Under the pieces are notes generated by a model. It was given only the letters and a program-made list of their open reading frames with translations. It ran no database searches and had not been told where the DNA came from. From the NCBI GenBank assembly GCA_945860375.1, contig CAMAQR010000051.1, positions 1-24,423 of the forward strand: 24,423 nt of DNA, read 5' to 3'. This DNA is from Pseudorhodobacter antarcticus. Lineage in GTDB: Bacteria; Pseudomonadota; Alphaproteobacteria; Rhodobacterales; Rhodobacteraceae. Positions 15,773 to 23,530 of the stretch are shown here, piece after piece. Positions within the stretch are counted from its first letter, which is position 1; each line of letters begins with the position of its first letter. The position numbers were made by a program, and so were the translations under genes.

Positions 15773-16942
15773 ATGCGCCGCCTTGCCCAATGGGCGGGGC
15801 GCATCGGTGTGGCGGGGTTTGCCCTTGCCACACCGATGACGCTTGCCGCCGAGCCCTATGTCTGGCCCATCCCGGCCTGGATGCCTGCGCCACCCGTGCC
15901 GGATGACAACCCGATGTCGGCTGAAAAGGTCGAATTGGGGCGGCATCTGTTTTACGACGCCCGCCTGTCGGCGGATGGCACGGTGGCCTGCGTGTCATGC
16001 CATGTGCAGGAACGCGCCTTTACGGATGGGCGGGAAACCCCGCTCGGCATCAACGCAACGCCCGGCATCCGCAACGCGCCGGGGCTGGCGAATGTCGGCT
16101 ATCTGCCGCTGCTGACATGGGCCAATCCGCATATGACCAGCCTAGAGTTTCAGGCGCTGATGCCCCTGTTCGGCGATAACCCCGACGAGATGGGCAACAA
16201 TGGGCAAGAGGACGCGCTTTTTGCCCGGCTGGCGGCGGACCCCTATTATCAGACGGCTTTTCCCGCGGCCTTCCCCGATCATCCCGCGCCCGACCTGTTC
16301 ACCCTGACCCGTGCGCTGGCCGCCTTTCAGCGCAGCCTTATTTCGGTGGACAGCGCCTATGACCGGTTCAAATACTGGGGCGAGAAAGACGCGCTTTCCG
16401 AGGCCGCCAAACGCGGTGAGCAGTTGTTCTTTGACCATCGGTTCGAATGTTATCACTGCCACTCCGGCATCCATTTCACCGAAAATCTGCAGACCAGCCG
16501 CTCGGCCTTTGCCGAAACCGGATTTCACAACACCGGGCTTTACAACATCGATGGTGCGGGGGCTTACCCCGCCAACAACACCGGGTTGATTGAGTTGACG
16601 GGTGATCCTGCCGATATGGGCAAGTTCCGCACGCCATCCCTGCGCAATGTCGCGCTGACCGCGCCCTATTTCCATGACGGGTCGGCTGAAACCCTGACCG
16701 ATGTGCTGGACCATTACCGCGCAGGCGGACGCCGGATCACAGACGGCCCCCATGCGGGCAACGGCGCGCAAAGCCCGCTGCGCGATGGGATGATCGTTGG
16801 CAACAGCGCAACCTATGCCGAGATCGCCGACATCGTCGCATTCCTTGAAAGCCTGACGGATGAAGGCTTCCTCACCAACCCCGCTTATGGCGACCCCTGG
16901 CCGGCAGATCATCCTGCAGTGGCCAACCGGGTGCTGCCATGA
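15773..16942 (+). CDS. mbnH: MbnH, MauG-like diheme c-type enzyme
   Basis: 389 residues with a signal peptide (GVAGFALATPMTLAA). Two c-heme sites are present, CVSCH at residues 73-77 and CYHCH at 226-230, as in the MauG/cytochrome c peroxidase superfamily. Other family landmarks are LGRHLFYDARLSADGT, GNNGQEDALFARLAADP, FRTPSLRNVALTAPYFHDGS and the C-terminal IVAFLESLTD. MbnH oxidises a tryptophan of MbnP to kynurenine through a bis-Fe(IV)-type intermediate in the studied systems. Here it probably modifies the MbnP encoded immediately upstream. Length is normal. Confidence 0.9.
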   Translation: MRRLAQWAGRIGVAGFALATPMTLAAEPYVWPIPAWMPAPPVPDDNPMSAEKVELGRHLFYDARLSADGTVACVSCHVQERAFTDGRETPLGINATPGIRNAPGLANVGYLPLLTWANPHMTSLEFQALMPLFGDNPDEMGNNGQEDALFARLAADPYYQTAFPAAFPDHPAPDLFTLTRALAAFQRSLISVDSAYDRFKYWGEKDALSEAAKRGEQLFFDHRFECYHCHSGIHFTENLQTSRSAFAETGFHNTGLYNIDGAGAYPANNTGLIELTGDPADMGKFRTPSLRNVALTAPYFHDGSAETLTDVLDHYRAGGRRITDGPHAGNGAQSPLRDGMIVGNSATYAEIADIVAFLESLTDEGFLTNPAYGDPWPADHPAVANRVLP

Positions 16943-16996
16943 GCCCCGCTCTCGAGATGCAAGGCAGGAGGCGTCCCGCCCTTCGCATCTTTGGGT

Positions 16997-17028
16997 GGCC
17001 CTTGCCCTCATTCCCGTGGGCAAGGGCC
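16997..17028 (+). terminator. 11-bp perfect hairpin between mbnH and the PCuAC gene
   Basis: GGCCCTTGCCC (16997-17007) pairs exactly with GGGCAAGGGCC (17018-17028) across a 10-base loop. The sequence after it is TTACTCTCCCC, so a proper T-run is missing. It may pause or partly terminate transcription, or protect the 3' end of the mbnPH message. A weaker imperfect hairpin (GATGC...GCATC) lies just upstream, starting near 16956. Confidence 0.5.
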
Positions 17029-17088
17029 TTACTCTCCCCTTCGGCTGCCATGTCGAAGGGGGCTTTTCCATCACTCTAGGAGATCGCC

Positions 17089-17985
17089 ATGAAGCGCCAC
17101 CTTGTCACCCTTGCTGCCATTCTGATGACCAGCACTGCCTTCGCCCACGAAGTGACCGTCGGCGACCTGCAGATCATCCATGCCAATATCCCGGCTCCCA
17201 TAGGCACGGCCCAGGTTGCCGCAGGGTATATGGGCATTTCCAATGAGGGCGATCACCCCGACACCTTGATCGGCGTCGAGGTTGGTTTTGCAGCGAAGGC
17301 CATGCTGCACACCACCGAATTCAGCGCCGATGGCGTGGCCAGCATGAAGCATGTCGAGGCGCTGGAGATCCCCGCCGGGGACACCGTGGTGCTGGAGCCG
17401 GGCGGCTATCACATCATGCTGATGGGGCTGACCCAGCCGCTGAACGTCGGGGACATGGTTCCCGCAACCCTGATCTTCGAGCAGGGCGGGCGGGTCGAGA
17501 TAGAGTTCATGGTCGATCCCGCCGATGGATCGGTGGACCATTCCAAGATGGACCATTCGGCGATGGGCCATGACGCGACGAACGCGCAAGCCGCCCATGG
17601 CGCGGGGCATACGGCTCCGGTTCAGACGGGGGATGCGATGGTGGACATCGAGGCCCTGCTGAAAGCGCAGTTCGACACGCCGGAAACCCCGTTGACCGTG
17701 GCCCCGATTTCAGTTCACGGCCCTGTCGCCATAGCAGGTTGGGCACAAGACGGACGCGGCGGGCGGGCCTTCTTGCGTCAGGACGACAAGGGCTGGTTTA
17801 TCGAACTGTGCTCGGGCGCAAGCCTGATGCTGCCCGCCACCCTGCAATCTCTGGGGCTGTCGGCGGCAGAGGCCGAGGCTTTGCTGACCCAAGCCAAAGC
17901 TGCCGAAGCAGCCCTTGCCCCGGACACCATCGCCCTGCTCGACAGCTTTGACGGCACGCTGATCGTCGGGCGCGACGTTCACTAA
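17089..17985 (+). CDS. PCuAC copper chaperone fused to a copper-uptake-associated domain
   Basis: 298 residues, about twice the length of a plain PCuAC protein. Signal peptide MKRHLVTLAAILMTSTAFA. The PCuAC domain (about 20-145) has the Cu(I) site: H and M separated by TTEFSADGVAS, then M-x21-HIM at PGGYHIM. A His/Met-rich linker follows (HSKMDHSAMGH, then AAHGAGH), which could carry extra copper. The C-terminal domain (about 185-298; DIEALLKAQFDTPETPL, VAIAGWAQDGRGGRAFLR, TIALLDSFDGTL) resembles a small family annotated as copper uptake system-associated, which I recognise only loosely. AGGAG precedes the ATG. Its position next to the importer suggests periplasmic copper hand-off. Confidence 0.88.
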   Translation: MKRHLVTLAAILMTSTAFAHEVTVGDLQIIHANIPAPIGTAQVAAGYMGISNEGDHPDTLIGVEVGFAAKAMLHTTEFSADGVASMKHVEALEIPAGDTVVLEPGGYHIMLMGLTQPLNVGDMVPATLIFEQGGRVEIEFMVDPADGSVDHSKMDHSAMGHDATNAQAAHGAGHTAPVQTGDAMVDIEALLKAQFDTPETPLTVAPISVHGPVAIAGWAQDGRGGRAFLRQDDKGWFIELCSGASLMLPATLQSLGLSAAEAEALLTQAKAAEAALAPDTIALLDSFDGTLIVGRDVH

Positions 17986-18024
17986 TTGATCCCTAAGTTA
18001 AACCTTCAACCAACGGAGACCTCA

Positions 18025-19122
18025 ATGAACCCCATCTTGAAACTCATTGGTCTTGGCGCCCTTGCCGTGACCACAGCCCTGCCCGCATGGGCCGAAGTCA
18101 CACTGACCGACCTCAAGGGCCGGACGGTCACCTTGGCCGATACCCCCGACCGGGTCTTGCTCGGCTTCTACTACGAAGACTTCATTGCCATCACTGGCCC
18201 GGGGGGCATCGACAAGGTCGTTGCCATCTCGCGCGCGCCTTGGGCGGAATGGCGCCCGATGCAGTGGGAGGCCTACAAGGCTGTCTACCCGCAGATCGAA
18301 GCGCTTCCCGATGTCGGCGATACCGAAACCAGCACATTCAGCGTCGAAGCCGCCATTGCGGCCAAACCGGATGTCGCCCTGCTGGCAGGTTGGCAGTTCG
18401 ATGCGCTTGGCGAAGGTGTGGCGCAACTGGAAGCCGCCGGCATTCCGGTTGTCGTTGTGGACTACAATGCCCAGACGCTGGAGGCCCATCTGGCCTCAAC
18501 CCGCGTGATCGGCACCTTGATGGGCACCGAAGATCGGGCCGAGGCACTGGCCGGGCTGTATGAGGCCAAGATCACTGACACCATTGCGCGGGTGGCTGCC
18601 GCCGGTGACGCGCCGAAGAAAGTCTATGTCGAACTGGCCAAGAAAGGCCCAGCAGAGGTCGGCAACAGCTATGGTAACGGCATGTGGGCCGGGGTGATTG
18701 ATCTGGTCGGCGGAGCGAACATCGCCAAGGGCCAGGTCGAAAACTGGGGTCCGCTGGCCCCGGAATATGTGCTGGCAGAACAACCCGAAGTGATCCTTCT
18801 GGCTGGCTCTGAATGGATGAGTGCGCCCGAAGCCGTGCGGGTTGGATTCAAGGCTGATCCGGCCGCCGCCCAAGAAAAGATGGCTGCCTATCTGACCCGC
18901 GCTGGTTGGGCAGACCTTCCGGCTGCGAAATCCGGTGAAATTCACGCCATCTATCACGGTGGCGCGCGGTCTCTGTCTGACTTCGTCTTTGCCCGCTATC
19001 TCGGCAAGGTCTTGCACCCCGAAGCTTTCGCCGATGTCGATCCGCAGGCGGAACTGGCGGCCTACTATGCAGAATGGCTGCCGATCCCGCTGGACGGCAT
19101 CTTCGTGCAAAAGCTGCAATGA
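18025..19122 (+). CDS. FecB/BtuF-type binding protein, copper locus
   Basis: 365 residues from the ATG at 18025 (CGGAG upstream); the open frame further up is leader. Signal peptide MNPILKLIGLGALAVTTALPAWA. The mature protein has the metal-chelate binding fold: TLTDLKGRTVTLADTPDRVLLG, VAAIAAKPDVALLAGWQFD, and VIDLVGGANIAKGQ with PEVILLAGSEW in the second lobe. An aromatic-rich patch (YYEDF, APWAEWRPMQWEAY) near residues 45-90 may line the pocket. The ligand is unknown. A copper complex is inferred because the gene directly follows the copper chaperone. Iron-siderophore is the default alternative for this family. Confidence 0.85.
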   Translation: MNPILKLIGLGALAVTTALPAWAEVTLTDLKGRTVTLADTPDRVLLGFYYEDFIAITGPGGIDKVVAISRAPWAEWRPMQWEAYKAVYPQIEALPDVGDTETSTFSVEAAIAAKPDVALLAGWQFDALGEGVAQLEAAGIPVVVVDYNAQTLEAHLASTRVIGTLMGTEDRAEALAGLYEAKITDTIARVAAAGDAPKKVYVELAKKGPAEVGNSYGNGMWAGVIDLVGGANIAKGQVENWGPLAPEYVLAEQPEVILLAGSEWMSAPEAVRVGFKADPAAAQEKMAAYLTRAGWADLPAAKSGEIHAIYHGGARSLSDFVFARYLGKVLHPEAFADVDPQAELAAYYAEWLPIPLDGIFVQKLQ

Positions 19123-20174
19123 CGGGCGCAACAACGACCCTTGGCGGGCTTTATGCCCGCCAAATCAAGGCGCGCACGGCAGCCCTTCTGGCCGCTGCCG
19201 CCGCGCTTTGCCTTTTGCTGGCCGCCGATCTGGTCACCGGGCCATCCGGCATGTCGCTGGCCGATCTGAACACCGCCCTTTGGGCAGGCCCCGCGGGTGA
19301 AGACCGGGCCGCCGCCGCCATTCTCTGGCAAATCCGTTTGCCACAAAGCATCATGGCGGCGCTGGTGGGAGCCAGCCTTGGGCTGGCAGGGCTGATGATG
19401 CAGACCATCCTGAACAATCCGCTTGCCAGCCCCTTCACTCTGGGGTTCTCCGCTGCCGCCGGGTTCGGTGCGGCGCTGTCGATCTTGATCGGCGGGCTTT
19501 GGGGCATGCCGCAATGGCTGCAAACCCCGATTGCCGCCTTTGCCATGACACTTGCCGCCGCCGCATTGATCTATCTTGTGGCCCGTCTCAAGGGGGCCGC
19601 GCCTGAGGTGCTGGTACTGGCGGGCATTGCGGTCTTGTTCTTCTTTCAATCCCTGCAATCGCTTGTGCAGTTCATGGCATCGCCCGAGGTGCTGCAACAG
19701 ATCGTGTTCTGGCTATTCGGCAGCCTGCTGAAGGCAAGTTGGACCTCGGTTCAGGTCTGCGGCACCATCCTGGTGGTCTGCCTGCCCTTCGTGTTGCGTG
19801 ATGCTTGGAACCTGACTTCGCTGCGCTTGGGCGATGCCAATGCAGCCAGCCTTGGGCTGGACGTGAACCGCCTGCGCCGCCGCAGCTTTCTCTTGGTCGC
19901 CGCTCTGACGGCGGGGGCGGTCTGTTTCACCGGCACCATCGGCTTTGTCGGGCTGATCGCCCCCCATATCGCGCGGGCGGCGGTGGGCGAAGACCATCGC
20001 TTTGCCCTGCCGACCGCTGCTCTGATGGGCGCAGTGATCCTTGTTGCTGCCTCTGTCATCGGCAAGCTGATCTCGCCCGGCGCGGTCATTCCGGTGGGTA
20101 TCATCACCGCCATCGCAGGGATCCCGATGCTGATGGCGGTAATCCTGACCCTTAAACCCACGGGGACAAGATGA
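19119..20174 (+). CDS. FecCD/BtuC-type ABC permease, copper locus
   Basis: 351 residues from the ATG overlapping the binding-protein stop (ATGA). About ten hydrophobic helices. Family signatures are IRLPQSIMAALVGASLGLAGLMMQ, LNNPLASPFTLGFSAAAGFG, the coupling region LRLGDANAASLGLDVNRLR, and TIGFVGLIAPHIARA. It forms the inner-membrane channel for the ligand delivered by the protein at 18025-19122. It differs clearly in sequence from the zinc-locus permease at 6037-7086, so the two are not a recent duplication. Confidence 0.9.
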   Translation: MTGATTTLGGLYARQIKARTAALLAAAAALCLLLAADLVTGPSGMSLADLNTALWAGPAGEDRAAAAILWQIRLPQSIMAALVGASLGLAGLMMQTILNNPLASPFTLGFSAAAGFGAALSILIGGLWGMPQWLQTPIAAFAMTLAAAALIYLVARLKGAAPEVLVLAGIAVLFFFQSLQSLVQFMASPEVLQQIVFWLFGSLLKASWTSVQVCGTILVVCLPFVLRDAWNLTSLRLGDANAASLGLDVNRLRRRSFLLVAALTAGAVCFTGTIGFVGLIAPHIARAAVGEDHRFALPTAALMGAVILVAASVIGKLISPGAVIPVGIITAIAGIPMLMAVILTLKPTGTR

Positions 20175-20902
20175 CCCTAACCGCCAACCTGCCCTCTGTG
20201 TTCAAGGGCCGCGCCCAAATCCTGCATCCGGTTCAGATCGTCGTCCCCGCAGGCCAGGTGGTTGGCGTTATCGGCCCGAACGGTGCCGGAAAGTCCACCC
20301 TCCTGCGCAGCCTTGCCGGGATCGACAGACTTCACGCCGAATGGAATGGAGTACCGCTGACCCGCGAACAAATCGGGTATATGTCTCAGGCCTATCAGAT
20401 GAATGCGCGCCTGACCGTGCTTGAGTCTGTCCTTCTGGGCAAGCGGGAAGCTCTTGGTTGGCGCGTCGCCCCGGCTGATCTGGAGGCCGCAAGCGCCGTC
20501 CTCTCCGACCTAGGACTGGCACATCTGGAAGGGCGCAGCATGGACCGCCTGTCAGGCGGCCAGCAGCAAATGGTCCTGCTGGCGCAACGAATCCTGCGTG
20601 CGCCCCGGCTTTTGATCCTGGACGAGCCGACCTCGGCACTCGACCTTCACCATCAGCTTGTCATCTTTCGGCACCTGAGGGCCTATGCCCCATTGAACAA
20701 CGCAGTGGTCGTCCTTGCGCTGCACGATCTGACCTTGGCCGCACGGTTCTGCGACCAGCTGTTGCTGATCGATAAGGGCAAGAACCTCGCACATGGTGAC
20801 TGCGACACAGTGCTGACGGCTGAGCGGATTGCAGAATCGTGGCGCATATCACCCGAGCTCATCCGGGCAAGGGATGGCTCATGGGTGATTGTTCCCCATT
20901 GA
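20171..20902 (+). CDS. FecE/BtuD-type ABC ATPase, copper locus
   Basis: 243 residues. Walker A GPNGAGKST at 35-43, Q-loop region YMSQAYQMNA near 70-79, LSGGQ at 127-131, LLILDEP at 147-153, and H-loop ALHDLTLAARFCD. It is complete and belongs to the metal-chelate importer group. Its ATG overlaps the permease stop (ATGA), closing a three-gene importer cassette in the order binding protein, permease, ATPase. That order differs from the zinc-locus importer. Last gene of the plus-strand copper run. Confidence 0.9.
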   Translation: MTLTANLPSVFKGRAQILHPVQIVVPAGQVVGVIGPNGAGKSTLLRSLAGIDRLHAEWNGVPLTREQIGYMSQAYQMNARLTVLESVLLGKREALGWRVAPADLEAASAVLSDLGLAHLEGRSMDRLSGGQQQMVLLAQRILRAPRLLILDEPTSALDLHHQLVIFRHLRAYAPLNNAVVVLALHDLTLAARFCDQLLLIDKGKNLAHGDCDTVLTAERIAESWRISPELIRARDGSWVIVPH

Positions 20903-20977
20903 TCGCATTTGCCTAGTCTGTATCTGCTCTCCCCAAACGCAAAAAGCCCCCTTGGGTTACAGTGGGACTCGTCAAAC

Positions 20978-20999
20978 GTTGAGGTGGCGTTGAGGTAAA
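20978..20999 (+). repeat. 22-bp direct repeat, left copy (tandem GTTGAGGT)
   Basis: Two GTTGAGGT words separated by GGC give an 11-bp period, followed by AAA. The same 22 bases recur in the same orientation at 23489-23510. A one-turn spacing resembles integrase arm-type binding sites. The pair brackets the adenine deaminase gene. Confidence 0.8.
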
Positions 21000-21040
21000 A
21001 TGACGAGTGTTATACACAAGTGTTTTTGTCGGATTCCAAG

Positions 21041-21063
21041 TCTTTGTTATACAAAGATTTTTT
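21041..21063 (+). terminator. Possible weak terminator after the copper importer
   Basis: TCTTTG (21041-21046) pairs with CAAAGA (21052-21057) across TTATA and is followed by six T residues. The stem is short and AT-rich, and lies about 140 bases after the ATPase stop, so its strength is doubtful. Confidence 0.3.
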
Positions 21064-21078
21064 GGTTGCGGGGACAGG
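21061..21078 (+). repeat. 18-bp copy of tRNA-fMet 3' end, left
   Basis: TTTGGTTGCGGGGACAGG is identical to 23290-23307, where it is the CCA end, acceptor strand and part of the T-stem of a minus-strand initiator tRNA fragment. Here the tRNA similarity stops after the 18 bases. The same orientation at both sites makes the intervening 2.2 kb look like DNA inserted or excised at an attachment core. Confidence 0.65.
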
Positions 21079-21219
21079 CACGAAGTGCTGCTTTGGCGTG
21101 CGCGCTACGGGTGCGATGTCGCACCGCTGTCAGTCGGCTTTCCGCCCCTTGCGTCGACCGCGAACGCCGGCTGGCTTTCATGCGGCGCCGTACCCTTGGT
21201 AGCAACCAAAGATGCCGGA

Positions 21220-23022
21220 TCAGGCCGTGGGCGCAAACAAGTCCGTCACCGCAAAGCGGGTCACGTCGATCAATCCTTTGTCCGAGATGCGCAGTTCCGG
21301 GATGACAACCAGCGCCAGCAGGGAATGCTGCATGTAGGCGTTGTTCAGGGTGCAGCCGCAGTCGGCCATGGCCGCGACGAGGGCTTGCGCCTTGTCAGCC
21401 ACCTCGCGCGCCGGGCGGTCCGACATCAGGCCCGCGATGGGCAGTTCGACCAGCGCCAGTTCAATGCCTTCGCGCCAAAGGGTTACGCCGCCGCCCACCT
21501 CGGCCAGGCGGTTGGCGGCCAGCGCCATCTGGTGGCGGTCTGTGCCGACTACGATCATGTGGTGGCAGTCATGCGCCACGGTCGAAGCAATCGCCATCCG
21601 GCCCTTGTACCCAAAGCCCGAGACGAAGGCGTTGACCACCTGCCCTGTCGCCCGATGCCGTTCGACCAGCGCGATCTGGGCGACGTCGCCCTGCGCCTCG
21701 ACCAGCCCGCCGGTCACTACCAGATCGGCGGTAAGGGCTTTTGTCGGGGCCTGGTTCTCGACCACCCCGATCACGCGCGCCGTCACGTGGGGCACACCGG
21801 CAGGGGCCGCAATCGCAAAGTCATCGGCCGTCTTGGCCCGGCCCAGCCGCACTGTGGCGCGGGCATCCTCGGGCCAGGCGTAATGCGGGCAGGTCACGGT
21901 CAACTGCCCGCCTGCGGCCACCTTCACGCCCCGGGCAAAGACCGCGTCGATGGGCAAGGCCCGGAGATCCGAGGTCAGAATCATATCCGCCCGCCGCCCC
22001 GGCGCGATGGAGCCCAATTCCCGCTCCAGCCCGAAATGGGTGGCGGTGTTGATCGTCGCCATCTGGATCGCGATCAGCGGATCGCAACCGCAGGCAATGG
22101 CATGGCGCACAGCGCGGTTCATGTGCCCTTCAAGCACCAGCGTGCCGGAATGGCTGTCATCGGTGCAAAGGATGAAGTTGCGCGGATCAAGGCCCTTTTC
22201 GGTGATCGCGGTGATCTGGCTTTCGATGTCGTACCAGGCTGACCCCAGCCGCAACATCGCCCGCATCCCCTGCCGGACCCGGTCGATGGCATCGGATTCC
22301 CGGGTGCCTTCATGGTCGTCCGACGGCCCACCCGCCACATAGGCATGGAACGGAATGCCCCGGTCGGGGCTGGCATAATGCCCGCCTACCACCTTGCCCG
22401 CGCGCATCGTCGCGGCGATCTCCTCCAGCATCTGCTGGCTGCCGTTGATGACACCGGGATAGTTCATCATCTCTCCGAGGCCAATGATCCCCGGCCAGCG
22501 CATTGCCTCGGCCACATCGTCGGGGCCGATCTCAAACCCTGTCGTCTCCAGCCCCGGGGCCGAGGGCGCGCAGGACGGCATCTGGGTGAAGATGTTGATC
22601 GGCTGCAACAGCGCCTCATCATGCATCATCCGGACGCCGCGCAGGCCCAGCACATTGGCGATCTCGTGCGGGTCGTGGAAGATCGTCGTTGTGCCATGCG
22701 GGATCACGGCAGCGGCAAATTCCGCCGGGGTCAGCATGCCGGATTCAATATGCATGTGTCCGTCGCAAAGGCCGGGGATCAGGAACTTTCCGGTGGCATC
22801 GACGACCGTGGTCTGCGGCCCGATGCAATGCGAAGCATCCGGCCCGACATAGGCAAAGCGCCCCTCGGCCACGGCCACCTGCCAACCCGGCAAAACCTCG
22901 CGGCTTTGGACATTGACCAGCGTGCCGCCGCAGATGACCAGATCGGCAGCCGAGCGCCCGGCGGCCACAGCCACCAGCCGGGGGGCGCAGTCGGCCCAAG
23001 TGAGAAGAGGAGCGTGCTTCAT
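21220..23022 (-). CDS. ade: Adenine deaminase
   Basis: 600 residues, normal for Ade, which converts adenine to hypoxanthine in purine salvage. It is an amidohydrolase: PGLCDGHMHIES gives the HxH metal pair at residues 89 and 91, TTIFHDPHEIANV is the next conserved block, and ILCTDDSH carries the catalytic-site aspartate. The C-terminal Ade domain includes STVAHDCHHMIVVGTD. The start is the ATG at 23022, where family similarity begins. No clear ribosome site is visible, and a frame 13 codons longer exists. The gene faces the copper operon convergently and is enclosed by short direct repeats, so it may have arrived or rearranged as a unit. Confidence 0.92.
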   Translation of the reverse strand: MKHAPLLTWADCAPRLVAVAAGRSAADLVICGGTLVNVQSREVLPGWQVAVAEGRFAYVGPDASHCIGPQTTVVDATGKFLIPGLCDGHMHIESGMLTPAEFAAAVIPHGTTTIFHDPHEIANVLGLRGVRMMHDEALLQPINIFTQMPSCAPSAPGLETTGFEIGPDDVAEAMRWPGIIGLGEMMNYPGVINGSQQMLEEIAATMRAGKVVGGHYASPDRGIPFHAYVAGGPSDDHEGTRESDAIDRVRQGMRAMLRLGSAWYDIESQITAITEKGLDPRNFILCTDDSHSGTLVLEGHMNRAVRHAIACGCDPLIAIQMATINTATHFGLERELGSIAPGRRADMILTSDLRALPIDAVFARGVKVAAGGQLTVTCPHYAWPEDARATVRLGRAKTADDFAIAAPAGVPHVTARVIGVVENQAPTKALTADLVVTGGLVEAQGDVAQIALVERHRATGQVVNAFVSGFGYKGRMAIASTVAHDCHHMIVVGTDRHQMALAANRLAEVGGGVTLWREGIELALVELPIAGLMSDRPAREVADKAQALVAAMADCGCTLNNAYMQHSLLALVVIPELRISDKGLIDVTRFAVTDLFAPTA

Positions 23023-23207
23023 GAGAGCAGTTGAACGTGCCGACGCGCCGCATTCAAGCACTTAATCGCTTCACGTGGTTCAGGTCCAGGTTTCGTCTTC
23101 AGACAAGACTGGGCATCCCGATTGAGCGCGGCCCTATGCGGTTTTGGCGCGGTCGGCGTCCTGTCGGGCTACTATCCAACTGGAATCGCTGCGGTTTTCG
23201 CGTTTTT

Positions 23208-23226
23208 GTTGACCTATTGTTGACCT
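23208..23226 (+). repeat. Tandem GTTGACCT pair with 11-bp period
   Basis: GTTGACCT, ATT, GTTGACCT. The layout equals the GTTGAGGT-GGC-GTTGAGGT pairs at 20978 and 23489, and the words differ in two bases. It lies 64 bases from the tRNA CCA end on the far side of the terminator, a usual place for integrase arm sites. Confidence 0.6.
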
Positions 23227-23240
23227 GGAAAATTCAACGC

Positions 23241-23262
23241 AAAAAGCCGCCCGTAAGGCGGC
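23241..23262 (-). terminator. Rho-independent terminator of the tRNA-fMet remnant
   Basis: On the minus strand GCCGCC (23262-23257), loop TTACG, GGCGGC (23251-23246), then TTTTT (23245-23241). Strong stem with a T-run, 30 bases after the tRNA 3' end on the same strand. This is the expected native tRNA terminator. Confidence 0.85.
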
Positions 23263-23291
23263 CTGTAACGTCTTGTAATCGTTGTTAGATT

Positions 23292-23339
23292 TGGTTGCGG
23301 GGACAGGATTTGAACCTGTGACCTTCAGGTTATGAGCCT
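23292..23339 (-). tRNA. 3' half of initiator tRNA-Met (CAT), truncated at the anticodon stem
   Basis: On the minus strand the sequence begins AGGCTCATAACCTGAAGG (anticodon arm, CAT). It continues through the T-arm ACAGG-TTCAAAT-CCTGT and the 3' acceptor strand CCCCGCA, and ends ACCA with encoded CCA. The D-arm and 5' acceptor strand (expected TGCGGGG) are absent, because upstream DNA reads GGAATTCCGGGTCCAT. The fragment cannot form a tRNA. Breakage at the anticodon stem is typical of tyrosine-integrase attachment sites, which leave a 3' tRNA copy at the far edge of an island. Confidence 0.85.
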
Positions 23340-23488
23340 ATGGACCCGGAATTCCACTAATCGTTTGAATTCAGTTACTTAGACCGCAAGCCTTTGAAAT
23401 CGCGAATCCTTCTGGTAGGCGATTGGCTGCATTGGCTGGATTTAGACGGATCGTGATGGGCAGGAACGTCGCAGTCCTGCATACGTGG

Positions 23489-23510
23489 GTTGAGGTGGCG
23501 TTGAGGTAAA
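23489..23510 (+). repeat. 22-bp direct repeat, right copy (tandem GTTGAGGT)
   Basis: Identical to 20978-20999. Here it lies about 150 bases beyond the broken edge of the tRNA fragment, while the left copy lies 61 bases before the 18-base tRNA core. The order of core and repeat is thus mirrored at the two ends, although each repeat is directly oriented. Confidence 0.8.
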
Positions 23511-23530
23511 GCACGGAAGGTTGATTAAAT

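Larger units (their letters stand above)
20903..21219. other. Intergenic stretch with repeat and attachment-like remnants, no gene
   Basis: No convincing coding frame. It holds a weak terminator-like run (AAAAAGCCCCC near 20941), the 22-base repeat at 20978-20999, two GTTATACA words (21009 and 21046), a small hairpin plus T-run at 21041-21063, and an 18-base copy of the tRNA 3' end at 21061-21078. The rest is GC-rich and unassigned. Confidence 0.6.

Noticed and set aside
20934..20960. Terminator for the copper importer at AAAAAGCCCCCTTGGG
   Set aside because: The possible stem is only 3-5 bp, and the A-run suits the opposite strand. It is similar to, but much weaker than, the tRNA terminator at 23241.
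23292..23370. A complete tRNA-Met gene
   Set aside because: No D-arm and no complementary 5' acceptor strand lie upstream of the anticodon arm. Only the 3' half is present.
20978..23510. CRISPR-like array from the repeated 22-mer
   Set aside because: Only two copies 2.5 kb apart, with no regular spacers and no cas genes.
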